Assembly (NCBI GenBank): GCA_964517075.1 | Contig: CAZFAT010000216.1 | Coordinates: 1-19,252 of the forward strand | Length of the DNA stretch: 19,252 nt | Origin: CAZFAT01 sp964517075 | GTDB taxonomy: Bacteria; Acidobacteriota; Vicinamibacteria; Vicinamibacterales; SCN-69-37 | Direction of reading: 5' to 3' | In this document: in pieces, positions 7,029-13,987 of the stretch | How positions within the stretch are numbered: the stretch's first letter is position 1 | Layout: the number at the start of each line of letters is the position of its first letter | The notes under the pieces: generated by a model | Database searches by the model: none | What the model was told of the DNA's origin: nothing | The model's input: only the letters and a program-made list of their open reading frames with translations | Made by a program: the position numbers and the translations under genes

Positions 7029-7706
7029 TCAGCCCGCCAGGGGCTCGATCACACGGGCGTTAAAGACTTTCGCCATGCTGTCGATGACGGCCTCCTCGAC
7101 CTCCGTCATCGACACGGGCCGGTCGAGCAGCGTGCCGAGGGAGGTGACGGCGCGATCGGCAATGCCGCACGGCACGATCAGCCCGAAATGCGCGAGATCG
7201 GTGCCCACGTTCAATGCGAACCCGTGCGACGTGATCCAGCGGCTGATGCGGACGCCAATGGCCGCGACTTTCGCCTCGGTGCCGGCGGCGCCGGTCCAGA
7301 CGCCGGTCAAGCCGGCAATCCGTGTCCCGGTCACACCGAAGCGGCCGATGGCGAGAATCAGCGCTTCTTCGAGGTCGCGGACGTAGCGGTGGACATCGCG
7401 CCGGTCGGGCCGCAAGTCGAGAATGGGATATCCAACGAGCTGACCCGGACCGTGGTACGTCACGTCACCGCCGCGGCCGGTCTCGTGCACGACGACGCCG
7501 GCGCGCGCCAGTTCCTCCGCCGACGCCACGATGTTCGACCGGCGGCCGCGCGCGCTGACCCCAAGGGTGATGACGGGCGGATGTTCGAGGAGCAGGAGGG
7601 TGTCGCCGATGTCTCCGGCACGACGCGCTTCGACGTGTTGCCGCTGCAGCTCGACCGCCGCTTGATAATCCACCCGGCCGAGACGACGGACGGTGAGCGT
7701 TCTCAC
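7029..7706 (-). CDS. lipB: Octanoyl-[acyl-carrier-protein]:protein octanoyltransferase LipB
   Basis: LipB transfers octanoyl from acyl carrier protein to the lipoyl-domain lysine of E2 and GcvH proteins, the first step of lipoate assembly before LipA adds sulfur. The 225-residue sequence has the family signatures: E-H-P-P-V-I-T-L-G near 41-49, R-G-G-D-V-T-Y-H-G-P-G-Q-L at 78-90, the catalytic Lys146 in A-K-V-A-A-I-G-V-R-I, and the catalytic Cys180 in V-P-C-G-I. The length is normal for the family. The start is GTG at 7704-7706, nested in ATGTGA so that an out-of-frame ATG is followed at once by TGA; only a weak AGGCGG lies upstream. It sits 52 bp downstream of the E2 gene, its likely substrate, suggesting co-transcription. 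No lipA is seen in the window. Confidence 0.95.
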   Translation of the reverse strand: MRTLTVRRLGRVDYQAAVELQRQHVEARRAGDIGDTLLLLEHPPVITLGVSARGRRSNIVASAEELARAGVVVHETGRGGDVTYHGPGQLVGYPILDLRPDRRDVHRYVRDLEEALILAIGRFGVTGTRIAGLTGVWTGAAGTEAKVAAIGVRISRWITSHGFALNVGTDLAHFGLIVPCGIADRAVTSLGTLLDRPVSMTEVEEAVIDSMAKVFNARVIEPLAG

Positions 7707-7758
7707 ATGCCGCCTGGAGACGTCGCGGCGGCGCTCGAGCCGCGCGGCCCGCTGCGGG

Positions 7759-9066
7759 CTAGAGCCACGACTCGTCGAAGTCCTGCAATCGCTGCTTCAG
7801 CGCCTGCAGGAACCGCCCGGCGTCAGCGCCGTCGATCAGGCGATGGTCGAAGCCGAGCGTGAGGTAGCTCGTGGGCCGCACGGCGATAACGTCGTCGACG
7901 ACAACCGCGCGCTTCTCGACGGCGCCGACACCGAGAATCGCGACCTGCGGCTGGCTGATGATGGGCAACCCGAACACCGCGCCAAGAATGCCGGGATTGG
8001 TGATCGTGAACGTCCCGTGCTGGACGTCGTCGGGCGAGAGTTGTTTGGTGCGCGCCCGCTGCGCGAGATCCTGAATCGCACGGCAGAGGGTCATCATCGT
8101 GCCCTGGTCGGCGCGGTGAATCACGGGCACGATCAGTCCCTGATCGAGCGCCACGGCAATGCCGAGATTCACGTCCTGGTGGTAGATCACCTGATCGCCA
8201 TCAATGGACGCATTGACGTAGGGGAAGTCGCGAAGCACGTCGACGGTGGCCTTGGCGATGAACCCCGTGTAGGTCAGCTTCACGCCCCCCGCCTCGTACT
8301 CGGCCTTCTTCGCCTGCCGAAGCGTGTCGACGCGTGACAGGTCCACCTCGTAGGCGGAGTACACGTGCGCCGACGTGCGGACGCTCTGGATCATGTGCTC
8401 GGCGATCTTCCGCCGCATGACGCTCATCTTCTCGATGCGAACGTTGCCGGCCGCGGCGGGTGCGCCCGCCGCGCCGGCAGGCGCCGGGGCCGCGGCGTCC
8501 GACGCCGGAGCAGCCGGAGGCTCGTCGCGGCCGCCGCGCGCGATCCAGGCGTCGATGTCGTCCTTCGTGACGCGGCCCCCGGTGCCCGTCCCGCGAACAC
8601 GGCTGAGGTCGATACCGTGCTCGGTCGCGAGACGGCGCACGATGGGTGACGACTGCGTGCGACGCCGCGCGTCCGCCGTCTCGTCGCCGAACGTCGCGTG
8701 CGCCGCGGTGGCGTCCCGCGCCGTGCCGGTACTCGCGGCGGGGCGCGCGCCGGACGACGCCGTCGGTGGTGCCGGGACGGACGCGGGCGGCCGCGGTGCG
8801 TTGGGCGTCGGCGTGCCCGCGCGATCGCCGGCGCCGCCGATGACGGCCACGACGCTGTTGACCGGCACCGTCTCACCTTCCGGGACCCGGATCTCGACCA
8901 GCACGCCGCTCCCGGGCGACGGAATCTCGGCGTCGACCTTGTCGGTCGAAATCTCGAAGAGCGGCTCGTCCTTGTCGATCGCGTCGCCTACCTGCTTGAT
9001 CCAGCGGACGATCGTGCCTTCTGCAATCGACTCGCCCATCTGGGGCATGACGACGTCAATGGGCAT
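7759..9066 (-). CDS. 2-oxoacid dehydrogenase E2 (dihydrolipoamide acyltransferase)
   Basis: This 435-residue E2 core subunit of a 2-oxoacid dehydrogenase complex moves the acyl group from lipoamide to CoA. Domains in order are one N-terminal lipoyl domain (~1-78) with Lys43 in the S-T-D-K-V-D-A loop, and an Ala/Pro-rich linker. Then come a peripheral E1/E3-binding domain (S-P-I-V-R-R-L-A through G-G-R-V-T-K-D-D-I, ~135-175), a second linker, and the catalytic domain. The last holds T-N-P-G and the active-site His408-x3-Asp412-Gly413. Sequence alone does not separate pyruvate, 2-oxoglutarate and branched-chain E2; no E1 or E3 gene is in the window. ATG 9066 begins M-P-I-D-V-V-M-P-Q-M, the standard E2 N-terminus; an upstream in-frame start at 9108 is less likely. 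A TAGACT hexamer lies 8 nt before this ATG. Confidence 0.93.
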   Translation of the reverse strand: MPIDVVMPQMGESIAEGTIVRWIKQVGDAIDKDEPLFEISTDKVDAEIPSPGSGVLVEIRVPEGETVPVNSVVAVIGGAGDRAGTPTPNAPRPPASVPAPPTASSGARPAASTGTARDATAAHATFGDETADARRRTQSSPIVRRLATEHGIDLSRVRGTGTGGRVTKDDIDAWIARGGRDEPPAAPASDAAAPAPAGAAGAPAAAGNVRIEKMSVMRRKIAEHMIQSVRTSAHVYSAYEVDLSRVDTLRQAKKAEYEAGGVKLTYTGFIAKATVDVLRDFPYVNASIDGDQVIYHQDVNLGIAVALDQGLIVPVIHRADQGTMMTLCRAIQDLAQRARTKQLSPDDVQHGTFTITNPGILGAVFGLPIISQPQVAILGVGAVEKRAVVVDDVIAVRPTSYLTLGFDHRLIDGADAGRFLQALKQRLQDFDESWL

Positions 9067-9074
9067 AGAGAGGA

Positions 9075-9080
9075 AGTCTA
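9075..9080 (-). promoter_or_regulatory. -10-like hexamer of E2-lipB (possible leaderless start)
   Basis: TAGACT on the minus strand ends 8 nt before the E2 ATG (9066). No Shine-Dalgarno occurs in the intervening TCCTCTCT. No convincing -35 is seen. The same TAGA-type hexamer at 7-8 nt recurs before three other starts in the window. Confidence 0.4.
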
Positions 9081-9237
9081 CTGCGACGGGCGAATGATCG
9101 GCGAACACGGTGCTGACGCTCGCCGACGGACGGCACTCGAGAGTGCCCCATCAGCGAGCGCCTGGCCGTGTGCCCTCCGCGGACGAGGCAGGCACCCTGC
9201 GGGAGGCCAGGAAGCCCGAAGCGGCCCGGACGGGCGA

Positions 9238-9537
9238 CTACTTACGAGGCAGGACTGCGTCTTTGAGCTGCTTCGCAATTCTCGCCTTGACGACGGTCTT
9301 GGCGGGAATCTTGATGGGCTCGCCGGTGGCGGGATTGCGCCCTTCCCGGGCTTTGCGCTTCTGGACGACCAGCTTGCACATCCCGGGAAGCACGAATTCG
9401 CCCGACCGCTTCAGCTCCTTCTCGGACAGGCGGTTCAATTCATCGAAAAAGTCGCGCACCTGAGTTCGCTTCATGTCGAACTTGTCGGCGAAGTGCGCGA
9501 AAAGCTCCATCTTGCCCATGCGCCGGGCGTCTGCCAT
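9238..9537 (-). CDS. HU/IHF-family DNA-binding protein
   Basis: This 99-residue protein matches the HU fold: N-terminal helices with K-R-T-Q-V-R-D-F-F-D-E-L, a short strand region F-V-L-P-G, and the DNA-arm signature G-R-N-P-A-T-G-E (66-73) followed by I-K-I-P-A-K. HU-type dimers bend DNA and organise the nucleoid. The N-terminus differs from canonical HU by about ten extra residues, and C-P-G-like positions read L-P-G-M-C, so it is a divergent paralogue rather than the textbook HU. ATG 9537 is chosen because GGGAGAAGGA lies just upstream; an ORF extension to 9585 lacks such a site. A good sigma70-type promoter lies at 9633-9662. The gene is followed by 171 bp of non-coding DNA in which I see no convincing terminator. 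Confidence 0.9.
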   Translation of the reverse strand: MADARRMGKMELFAHFADKFDMKRTQVRDFFDELNRLSEKELKRSGEFVLPGMCKLVVQKRKAREGRNPATGEPIKIPAKTVVKARIAKQLKDAVLPRK

Positions 9538-9632
9538 GCGTCCTTCTCCCTGGCTGGGGCGCGCGTGTGAGTAGCTGGCCGGCAAACCGCGCGCGCGAAC
9601 GGTCCAACGGCAAAAGCGTGAAAACGGGCCTC

Positions 9633-9662
9633 ATCGTAGCCCTGCCCCGGAAAAGATGTCAA
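9633..9662 (-). promoter_or_regulatory. Sigma70-type promoter of the HU-like gene
   Basis: On the minus strand a perfect TTGACA (-35, 9662-9657) is followed after 18 bp by TACGAT (-10, 9638-9633). Transcription would start near 9625, leaving a leader of ~88 nt that ends in the GGGAGAAGGA ribosome-binding site. This is the best canonical promoter in the window, as expected for an abundant nucleoid protein. Confidence 0.7.
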
Positions 9663-9719
9663 TTACATTGGGTTTCCGTCACATCGGCCATCGGCGGAAG
9701 TCAACGTCGACGAGCGGAC

Positions 9720-9725
9720 TAGAAT
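9720..9725 (+). promoter_or_regulatory. -10-like hexamer of queF (possible leaderless start)
   Basis: TAGAAT ends 7 nt before the GTG at 9733, the same hexamer and distance as before the dehydrogenase-like gene at 1570. The last AT of the hexamer also forms an in-frame ATG (9724-9726). If the hexamer is the -10, that ATG would not be transcribed and GTG 9733 is the real start. I see no preQ1-riboswitch-like structure upstream. Confidence 0.45.
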
Positions 9726-9732
9726 GGTCGGC

Positions 9733-10080
9733 GTGGCCGACGCGCTGGACACCTTCCCCAACCCGAAACCCGAACGCGACTACGAGATCCAGATCCGCTG
9801 TCCGGAGTTCACGGCCGTGTGTCCCAAGACGGGTCTGCCGGACTTTGGTGAGATCCGCATCGCCTACGTACCCGATCGGGCCTGCGTCGAACTGAAATCG
9901 CTCAAGTACTACCTCCTCGAGTACCGCAACCGCGGGATCTTTTACGAGGCTGCCACGAATCAGATCCTCGACGACCTCGTGGCCGCGTGCCGGCCGCGAC
10001 GCATGACCGTCACCGGCGCCTTCACCGCGCGCGGCGGCATCACCACGACGGTCGTCGCCGCCTTCGCGGCGAAGCCGTAG
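9733..10080 (+). CDS. queF: NADPH-dependent 7-cyano-7-deazaguanine reductase QueF
   Basis: QueF reduces preQ0 to preQ1, late in queuosine tRNA-modification synthesis. This is the short, single-domain (type I) form, ~115 residues. The active-site block reads C-P-E-F-T-A-V-C30-P-K-T-G-L-P-D37-F. Cys30 forms the thioimide with the nitrile and Asp37 is the acid seven residues later, as in the Bacillus enzyme. The NADPH/substrate signature E-L-K-S-L-K-Y-Y and R-N-R-G-I-F-Y-E-A follows. GTG 9733 is preferred to ATG 9724 because a TAGAAT hexamer ends 7 nt before it and overlaps the ATG. The gene is alone on its strand, with no other queuosine gene adjacent, so substrate preQ0 must come from genes elsewhere. 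Confidence 0.95.
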   Translation: MADALDTFPNPKPERDYEIQIRCPEFTAVCPKTGLPDFGEIRIAYVPDRACVELKSLKYYLLEYRNRGIFYEAATNQILDDLVAACRPRRMTVTGAFTARGGITTTVVAAFAAKP

Positions 10081-10105
10081 ACCGCGCAGGGCCGCGCCAC
10101 ACCAT

Positions 10106-10123
10106 GCCGTGACCGTTCACGGC
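10106..10123. repeat. Hairpin at convergent ends of queF and beta-propeller gene
   Basis: GCCGTGA-ccgt-TCACGGC is a perfect 7-bp stem with a 4-nt loop. It lies 25 bp after the queF stop and covers the stop codon (10117-10119) of the opposite-strand gene. It may act as a bidirectional terminator-like structure, but no U-run follows on either side. A palindrome sits in the same position relative to a minus-strand stop at 2404-2417. Confidence 0.45.
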
Positions 10124-11283
10124 TGCACCCGGATGCCGGCCGGACTCCCGCTGACCTTGACCGCCCCCGCCGCGCTCAGCGTCCGGCCGTCGAACCGGAA
10201 CACCTGCAGTTCGCGTTCAACCATGCATTGAACGAGCACGGCGTCCCCACGACGGTTCCACGCCGCGCCCTGGCACCAGTGCCCCACCCGCGTCTCTGCG
10301 ACCGGCACCAGCGATCGATTCTCGATCCGCAGAATCCGGAGCCGCCCGAAATCATTGAAGAACCCCGCCGACCGCGGGGCGTTCGAGCCGTTCATGATCG
10401 TCGCCGCCACATGGCGGCCGTCGGGCGAGATCGCGAGGCCTTCGACGACCGGACCGGCGGCCACATGGTGGATCGCGCGCGGCACCGCCGCGCCGAGGTC
10501 GATGAGACTGATGAGGTCGGTGCCGCCCGTCAGACCTGCACCGACGTGGCCCACTACACCGAGATCGCCCGCCGGCGTGATCTCAATCGGGTACGGCTTC
10601 GAGCCCGCCCCGAAATCACTCTTCGCGTACGTCACGCGGCTGCCGTCGATCGCAAGCACCGAGATCAGACTGTCGCCGTTGCGGGTGACAAACGCACGAC
10701 GCCCGTCGGCGGAAAACGCCACACCGCTGGGAATCGACCCGGGTGCCCCCAGATCGACGGTCCCCGCAGTGACCACCGCCGTGCCGCGTATCGTCAACAC
10801 CGACACGGTGCCATCGCCCCGATTCGCCACCAGTGCCAGCGTGCCGGCGCGGTTGATCCCGATGCCGGACGCACCCGGACCGGCCGTCACCGTGGCGATC
10901 GCGACGGGCGGCGATGCACGCAGATCGATCACCGTCACCCGGTTATCGGGGATCGTCTGCGCCGGGTTGGCGGGATCGAGTTTCATCGCCGCGGTGACCA
11001 GCGCGAGCGATCCGTCCGGGGTGATGGCCACGCTCGACGGTGGGCCGACGAGCGACGTGGGCACCGCCAGCTCGGCGACCACGCGCGGCGGGGTGACGCC
11101 GAAGTCGAGAATCGTCACGGTGTCGCCGGGCGGCTTCGGCACGATGGTCTGCACGCCGTCGACGAGGACGACCTTCGCGTCGTTGGCGGACACGACGAGC
11201 TGGGCGTCGGCGCGGCCGGGGCCCGCCACGATCGCGGCGACGCACGCGGCCGCCGCCAGGTTCAGGGTTCCAGGGCGCTTCAC
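10117..11283 (-). CDS. Secreted beta-propeller (YncE/lactonase-like) protein
   Basis: This 388-residue exported protein has a signal peptide ending around G-R-A-D-A-Q (~28). The rest is made of recurring propeller-blade units of the type P-D-G-x-x-A-x-V or S-x-D-G-R-x-A-F-V-T followed by I-D-L or V-x-T-I. Blades are recognisable near S-S-V-A-I-T-P-D-G, A-S-G-I-G-I-N-R-A-G, P-S-G-V-A-F-S-A-D-G-R, P-I-E-I-T-P-A-G and E-G-L-A-I-S-P-D-G-R, which suggests a seven-bladed YVTN/lactonase-like fold. No catalytic residues can be assigned, so it may be a binding protein. The start is GTG at 11281-11283 within ATGTGA. GGAGG lies 6 nt before this GTG, a better distance than for the overlapping ATG, which is followed directly by a stop. 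The gene is divergent from the helicase gene with a 283-bp gap. Confidence 0.82.
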   Translation of the reverse strand: MKRPGTLNLAAAACVAAIVAGPGRADAQLVVSANDAKVVLVDGVQTIVPKPPGDTVTILDFGVTPPRVVAELAVPTSLVGPPSSVAITPDGSLALVTAAMKLDPANPAQTIPDNRVTVIDLRASPPVAIATVTAGPGASGIGINRAGTLALVANRGDGTVSVLTIRGTAVVTAGTVDLGAPGSIPSGVAFSADGRRAFVTRNGDSLISVLAIDGSRVTYAKSDFGAGSKPYPIEITPAGDLGVVGHVGAGLTGGTDLISLIDLGAAVPRAIHHVAAGPVVEGLAISPDGRHVAATIMNGSNAPRSAGFFNDFGRLRILRIENRSLVPVAETRVGHWCQGAAWNRRGDAVLVQCMVERELQVFRFDGRTLSAAGAVKVSGSPAGIRVQP

Positions 11284-11330
11284 ATCACACCTCCACTGGC
11301 TTGCGCGGGATCGCTGCCGAGCAGCACGAC

Positions 11331-11352
11331 CCGCTCGGCGCAGGCCGAGCGG
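11331..11352. repeat. Hairpin in the gap between propeller and helicase genes
   Basis: CCGCTCGGC-gcag-GCCGAGCGG is a perfect 9-bp inverted repeat with a 4-nt loop, ~48 bp upstream of the propeller start and ~215 bp upstream of the helicase start. It could be an operator for either gene or an RNA hairpin in the propeller leader. The 283-bp gap (11284-11566) also holds the propeller Shine-Dalgarno, one copy of the 17-bp direct repeat and the helicase Shine-Dalgarno. I cannot support a promoter in it. Confidence 0.5.
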
Positions 11353-11406
11353 AACCGACTCGAAGCCCCGGGTCTCCCGCAGGGTAAGTTGCCAGCCAGC
11401 CTACCA

Positions 11407-11423
11407 AAGGTCGGCCCTCCATC
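11407..11423 (+). repeat. Left copy of 17-bp direct repeat flanking the helicase-methyltransferase pair
   Basis: AAGGTCGGCCCTCCATC here is identical to 17468-17484 on the same strand. The two copies bracket exactly the helicase and methyltransferase genes and their leader, about 6.1 kb. They could be target or attachment-site duplications, or two members of a dispersed repeat family. Confidence 0.7.
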
Positions 11424-11566
11424 CTTCCTCCATCCCGACTCGAGGGTGGGACCGCATTCCTGGCATCTGCCTTGCCTTCTTCCCGTCCCGCGGCGGCGCC
11501 GGGGGCAGGATTCACGTGAGTGGTTGAAGTTCCTGCCAGCCTCGGCACGTCGCGAGGTGGCAGAAG

Positions 11567-13987
11567 ATGCACATCCCCAATCCCGTTCCCGTTCCAGCCG
11601 CGGGATCCATCGTCTGGATACGCCAGCGGCGATGGCGCGTCGAGCGGGCGCGGCTGGATCGAGGCGTCGTCCGGCTCGACGTCGCGGATCGACGCGAACG
11701 TCTGACGTTCCTGGCGCCATTCGACCGGCCCGTGGCCGAGGCCCCGCCGGCGCGTCCATGGACGGTCCGGTCACAGCAGGCCGTCGCGCGGCTCGCGGGT
11801 CTCGCCGCTCGCGCTGGCGGCGTCGGCACGCCGATGTCCGCCGTGAGCGCCGGCATCACACTGCATCCGCACCAGCTCGAACCTGTGCTCGCGGTCCTCG
11901 GAGGTGCACGGCGGATTCTCATCGCCGACGATGTCGGGTTGGGCAAGACGGTTCAGGCCGGTCTCGTTCTGTCCGAGGTGATCGCGCGTGAGGGGTCGCC
12001 GGTCGCGCTCATCATCGTCCCGGCGGCGCTGCGGGCGCAGTGGACGCGCGAGCTCGAGTCGCGGTTCGGCATCGCGGTGATGAGCGCAGACCGCGAGACC
12101 CTCGACCGGCTCGCGCGCACCGGCGGGCGCGAGGACAGCCCCTGGCAGCGATCGGGCGTGTGGATCGCGTCGCTCGACTTCCTGAAGCAGCGGCACGTCC
12201 GCGACGCGCAGCCCCTCCGTCCATGGGACCTCGTCATCGTGGACGAAGCTCACGAAGCCTGCGGGGATTCGGAGCGGCACGATGCCTGCGCGGCGATTCT
12301 CCGGCGGGCCCGGCGGCTGGTGTTGCTCACGGCAACACCCCATTCCGGCGACCAGACGCGGTTCAACCGGCTCGTGGAGCTGGGCGACCTCGGCGCCGTG
12401 GACGACCGCCTCGTGGTGTTCCGCCGCAGCCGACTGGACCTGGGCTGGCCGGTCGACCGTCGTGTCCGATGGACCACGGTAGCGCCGCATGCAGCCGAAG
12501 CCGCCGTACTCGACGGTCTCCGCGACTTCGAGCGCTGGACGCTCGCCGAGGCCGGCGCCTCCAGGCGGGACGCTGCACTTCTGCTGCTCTCCGTGTTCAG
12601 GAAACGCGCCTTGTCCACCATGACCGCCCTCGCACGCTCGATTGAGCGACGAATGGAGTGGCTCGAAGGAGGCGGACACTCTGACACGTTCGACTGGTTG
12701 CAGCCGCGGCTCGAGTTCGAGGAAGACGATGCCGACGACATCGGGGAGGATGCGCGCGCCGGTCTCACGGCCGCCGTGAGCGTCGCCCCCAGGCTCGAGC
12801 GCGCCTGGCTGGCCAGGCTGCACCTGCTCACTCGCGCCGCCATCGCGCACGAGAGCAAGATCATCAAACTCACCCGTCTGATGGCGCGAACCACCGAGCC
12901 GGTGGTCGTGTTCACCGAATTCCGCGACTCCCTTCGCGTCCTGAGCGAGCGGCTGCAGCTGTTCCGCGAGGTGGCGGAGCTGCACGGCGGGCAGTCGGCC
13001 GCGGAGCGCACGACTCAGCTCGACCGCTTTCTCGAGGGCGGGACCTCAGTGCTGCTCGCAACCGATGTCGCGGGCCAGGGCCTCAATCTGCAGCGGCGGG
13101 CGCGCTGGGTCATCAGCCTGGAACTGCCGTGGGACCCGGCGAAGATCGCGCAGCGAGTCGGCCGCGTCGATCGCATCGGACAGACACTCCCCGTGCACGC
13201 GACGCTGCTCGTGACACGGCACGAAGCAGAGGCCGGATTGCTGACGCGCCTGGCGAAGCGCGCACTGACCGCGCGCCAGGCGTTCTCGGCCACCGCCCTG
13301 GAGGACATCACCGTGCCCGCCCGGATGGCGATTGCCGCGTCGCTGCTGGCGCAGGAGGCCGAGCCGACGGCCTCGTCTCCGTCTGGCGTGCCGCTGCCCG
13401 TGTGCGTCCGGTGGTCTCGCCGCGGTCGGGCGGCCGCCAGGCTGCTGTCCCGCAAGCGGCGCCTGGCGTGGCACTGGCGTGGCAAAGGCGAGAGCGGCCG
13501 GCCCCTACGAGCAGGGGTCAGATGGCCGGCGCACCTCCATTCGTTGTCAGCGCCGGCGCTGGCAATCTTCAGGACGCCCATCGTCAACGCCGTTGGTGAA
13601 ACTGTTGAACGTCATGGCATGGCGTTCGCGATTCCCGTTCTGGAGCCGGCATTCCTGCGCCGGCCCGAGGTGCTCGTGCGCGTCGCGGAGCTCGCGCGCG
13701 CGAAGTTGAACGCCCGCGTCGCCCGTCTGCGCCGCATCCTCACGCGGGCGGCCGCCGAGCGCGCCAGCGTGGACGCGGCGATCAATGTCTTTCTGCGGCC
13801 ACCGCTCGGAACCGGACTACAGCCCGGCCTCTTCGCCAACCGGACGATGTCGTCGCTGATCACCACCGAGCGGCTTCTGAAGGAACTGGCAGCGGACATC
13901 GACGCACGCCGATGTCGTGATGCCGCAGCCGTGGAACTGTCCGTCGGGGCACCGGTGCTGGAAGTGATCGTCCTGCGGGCCCGATGA
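11567..13987 (+). CDS. SNF2/RapA-type helicase, DrmD-like
   Basis: This 806-residue superfamily 2 ATPase probably translocates on double-stranded DNA. Motifs in order are: an N-terminal G-S-I-V-W-I-R-Q-R-R-W module (13-23), a Q-like H-P-H-Q-L-E region, Walker A D-V-G-L-G-K127-T128, DEAH box 226-229, T-A-T-P-H-S 255-260, motif V T499-D-V-A-G-Q-G-L-N, and motif VI Q529-R-V-G-R-V-D-R-I-G-Q. The arrangement resembles RapA/HepA and the class 1 DISARM helicase DrmD, though it seems shorter than typical DrmD. The C-terminal ~230 residues have no motif I recognise. ATG 11567 is supported by GAGGTG (11554-11559) at 7 nt. Its stop overlaps the methyltransferase start by 4 nt (ATGA), implying coupled translation. 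Likely role: defence-related helicase acting with the methyltransferase; this is inferred from the pairing. Confidence 0.88.
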   Translation: MHIPNPVPVPAAGSIVWIRQRRWRVERARLDRGVVRLDVADRRERLTFLAPFDRPVAEAPPARPWTVRSQQAVARLAGLAARAGGVGTPMSAVSAGITLHPHQLEPVLAVLGGARRILIADDVGLGKTVQAGLVLSEVIAREGSPVALIIVPAALRAQWTRELESRFGIAVMSADRETLDRLARTGGREDSPWQRSGVWIASLDFLKQRHVRDAQPLRPWDLVIVDEAHEACGDSERHDACAAILRRARRLVLLTATPHSGDQTRFNRLVELGDLGAVDDRLVVFRRSRLDLGWPVDRRVRWTTVAPHAAEAAVLDGLRDFERWTLAEAGASRRDAALLLLSVFRKRALSTMTALARSIERRMEWLEGGGHSDTFDWLQPRLEFEEDDADDIGEDARAGLTAAVSVAPRLERAWLARLHLLTRAAIAHESKIIKLTRLMARTTEPVVVFTEFRDSLRVLSERLQLFREVAELHGGQSAAERTTQLDRFLEGGTSVLLATDVAGQGLNLQRRARWVISLELPWDPAKIAQRVGRVDRIGQTLPVHATLLVTRHEAEAGLLTRLAKRALTARQAFSATALEDITVPARMAIAASLLAQEAEPTASSPSGVPLPVCVRWSRRGRAAARLLSRKRRLAWHWRGKGESGRPLRAGVRWPAHLHSLSAPALAIFRTPIVNAVGETVERHGMAFAIPVLEPAFLRRPEVLVRVAELARAKLNARVARLRRILTRAAAERASVDAAINVFLRPPLGTGLQPGLFANRTMSSLITTERLLKELAADIDARRCRDAAAVELSVGAPVLEVIVLRAR

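Noticed and set aside
6057..7862. Long plus-strand open frame (601 codons)
   Set aside because: It is antisense to DUF4956 and lipB, both with recognisable motifs. The Arg/Asp/His-rich product has no family features.
9538..9732. preQ1 riboswitch upstream of queF
   Set aside because: No short GC stem with an A-rich tail could be found before the start. The TAGAAT hexamer at 9720 implies little or no leader.
10228..11991. Long plus-strand open frame (587 codons)
   Set aside because: It is antisense to the beta-propeller gene and overlaps the helicase start in another frame. The Arg/His-rich composition indicates a shadow.
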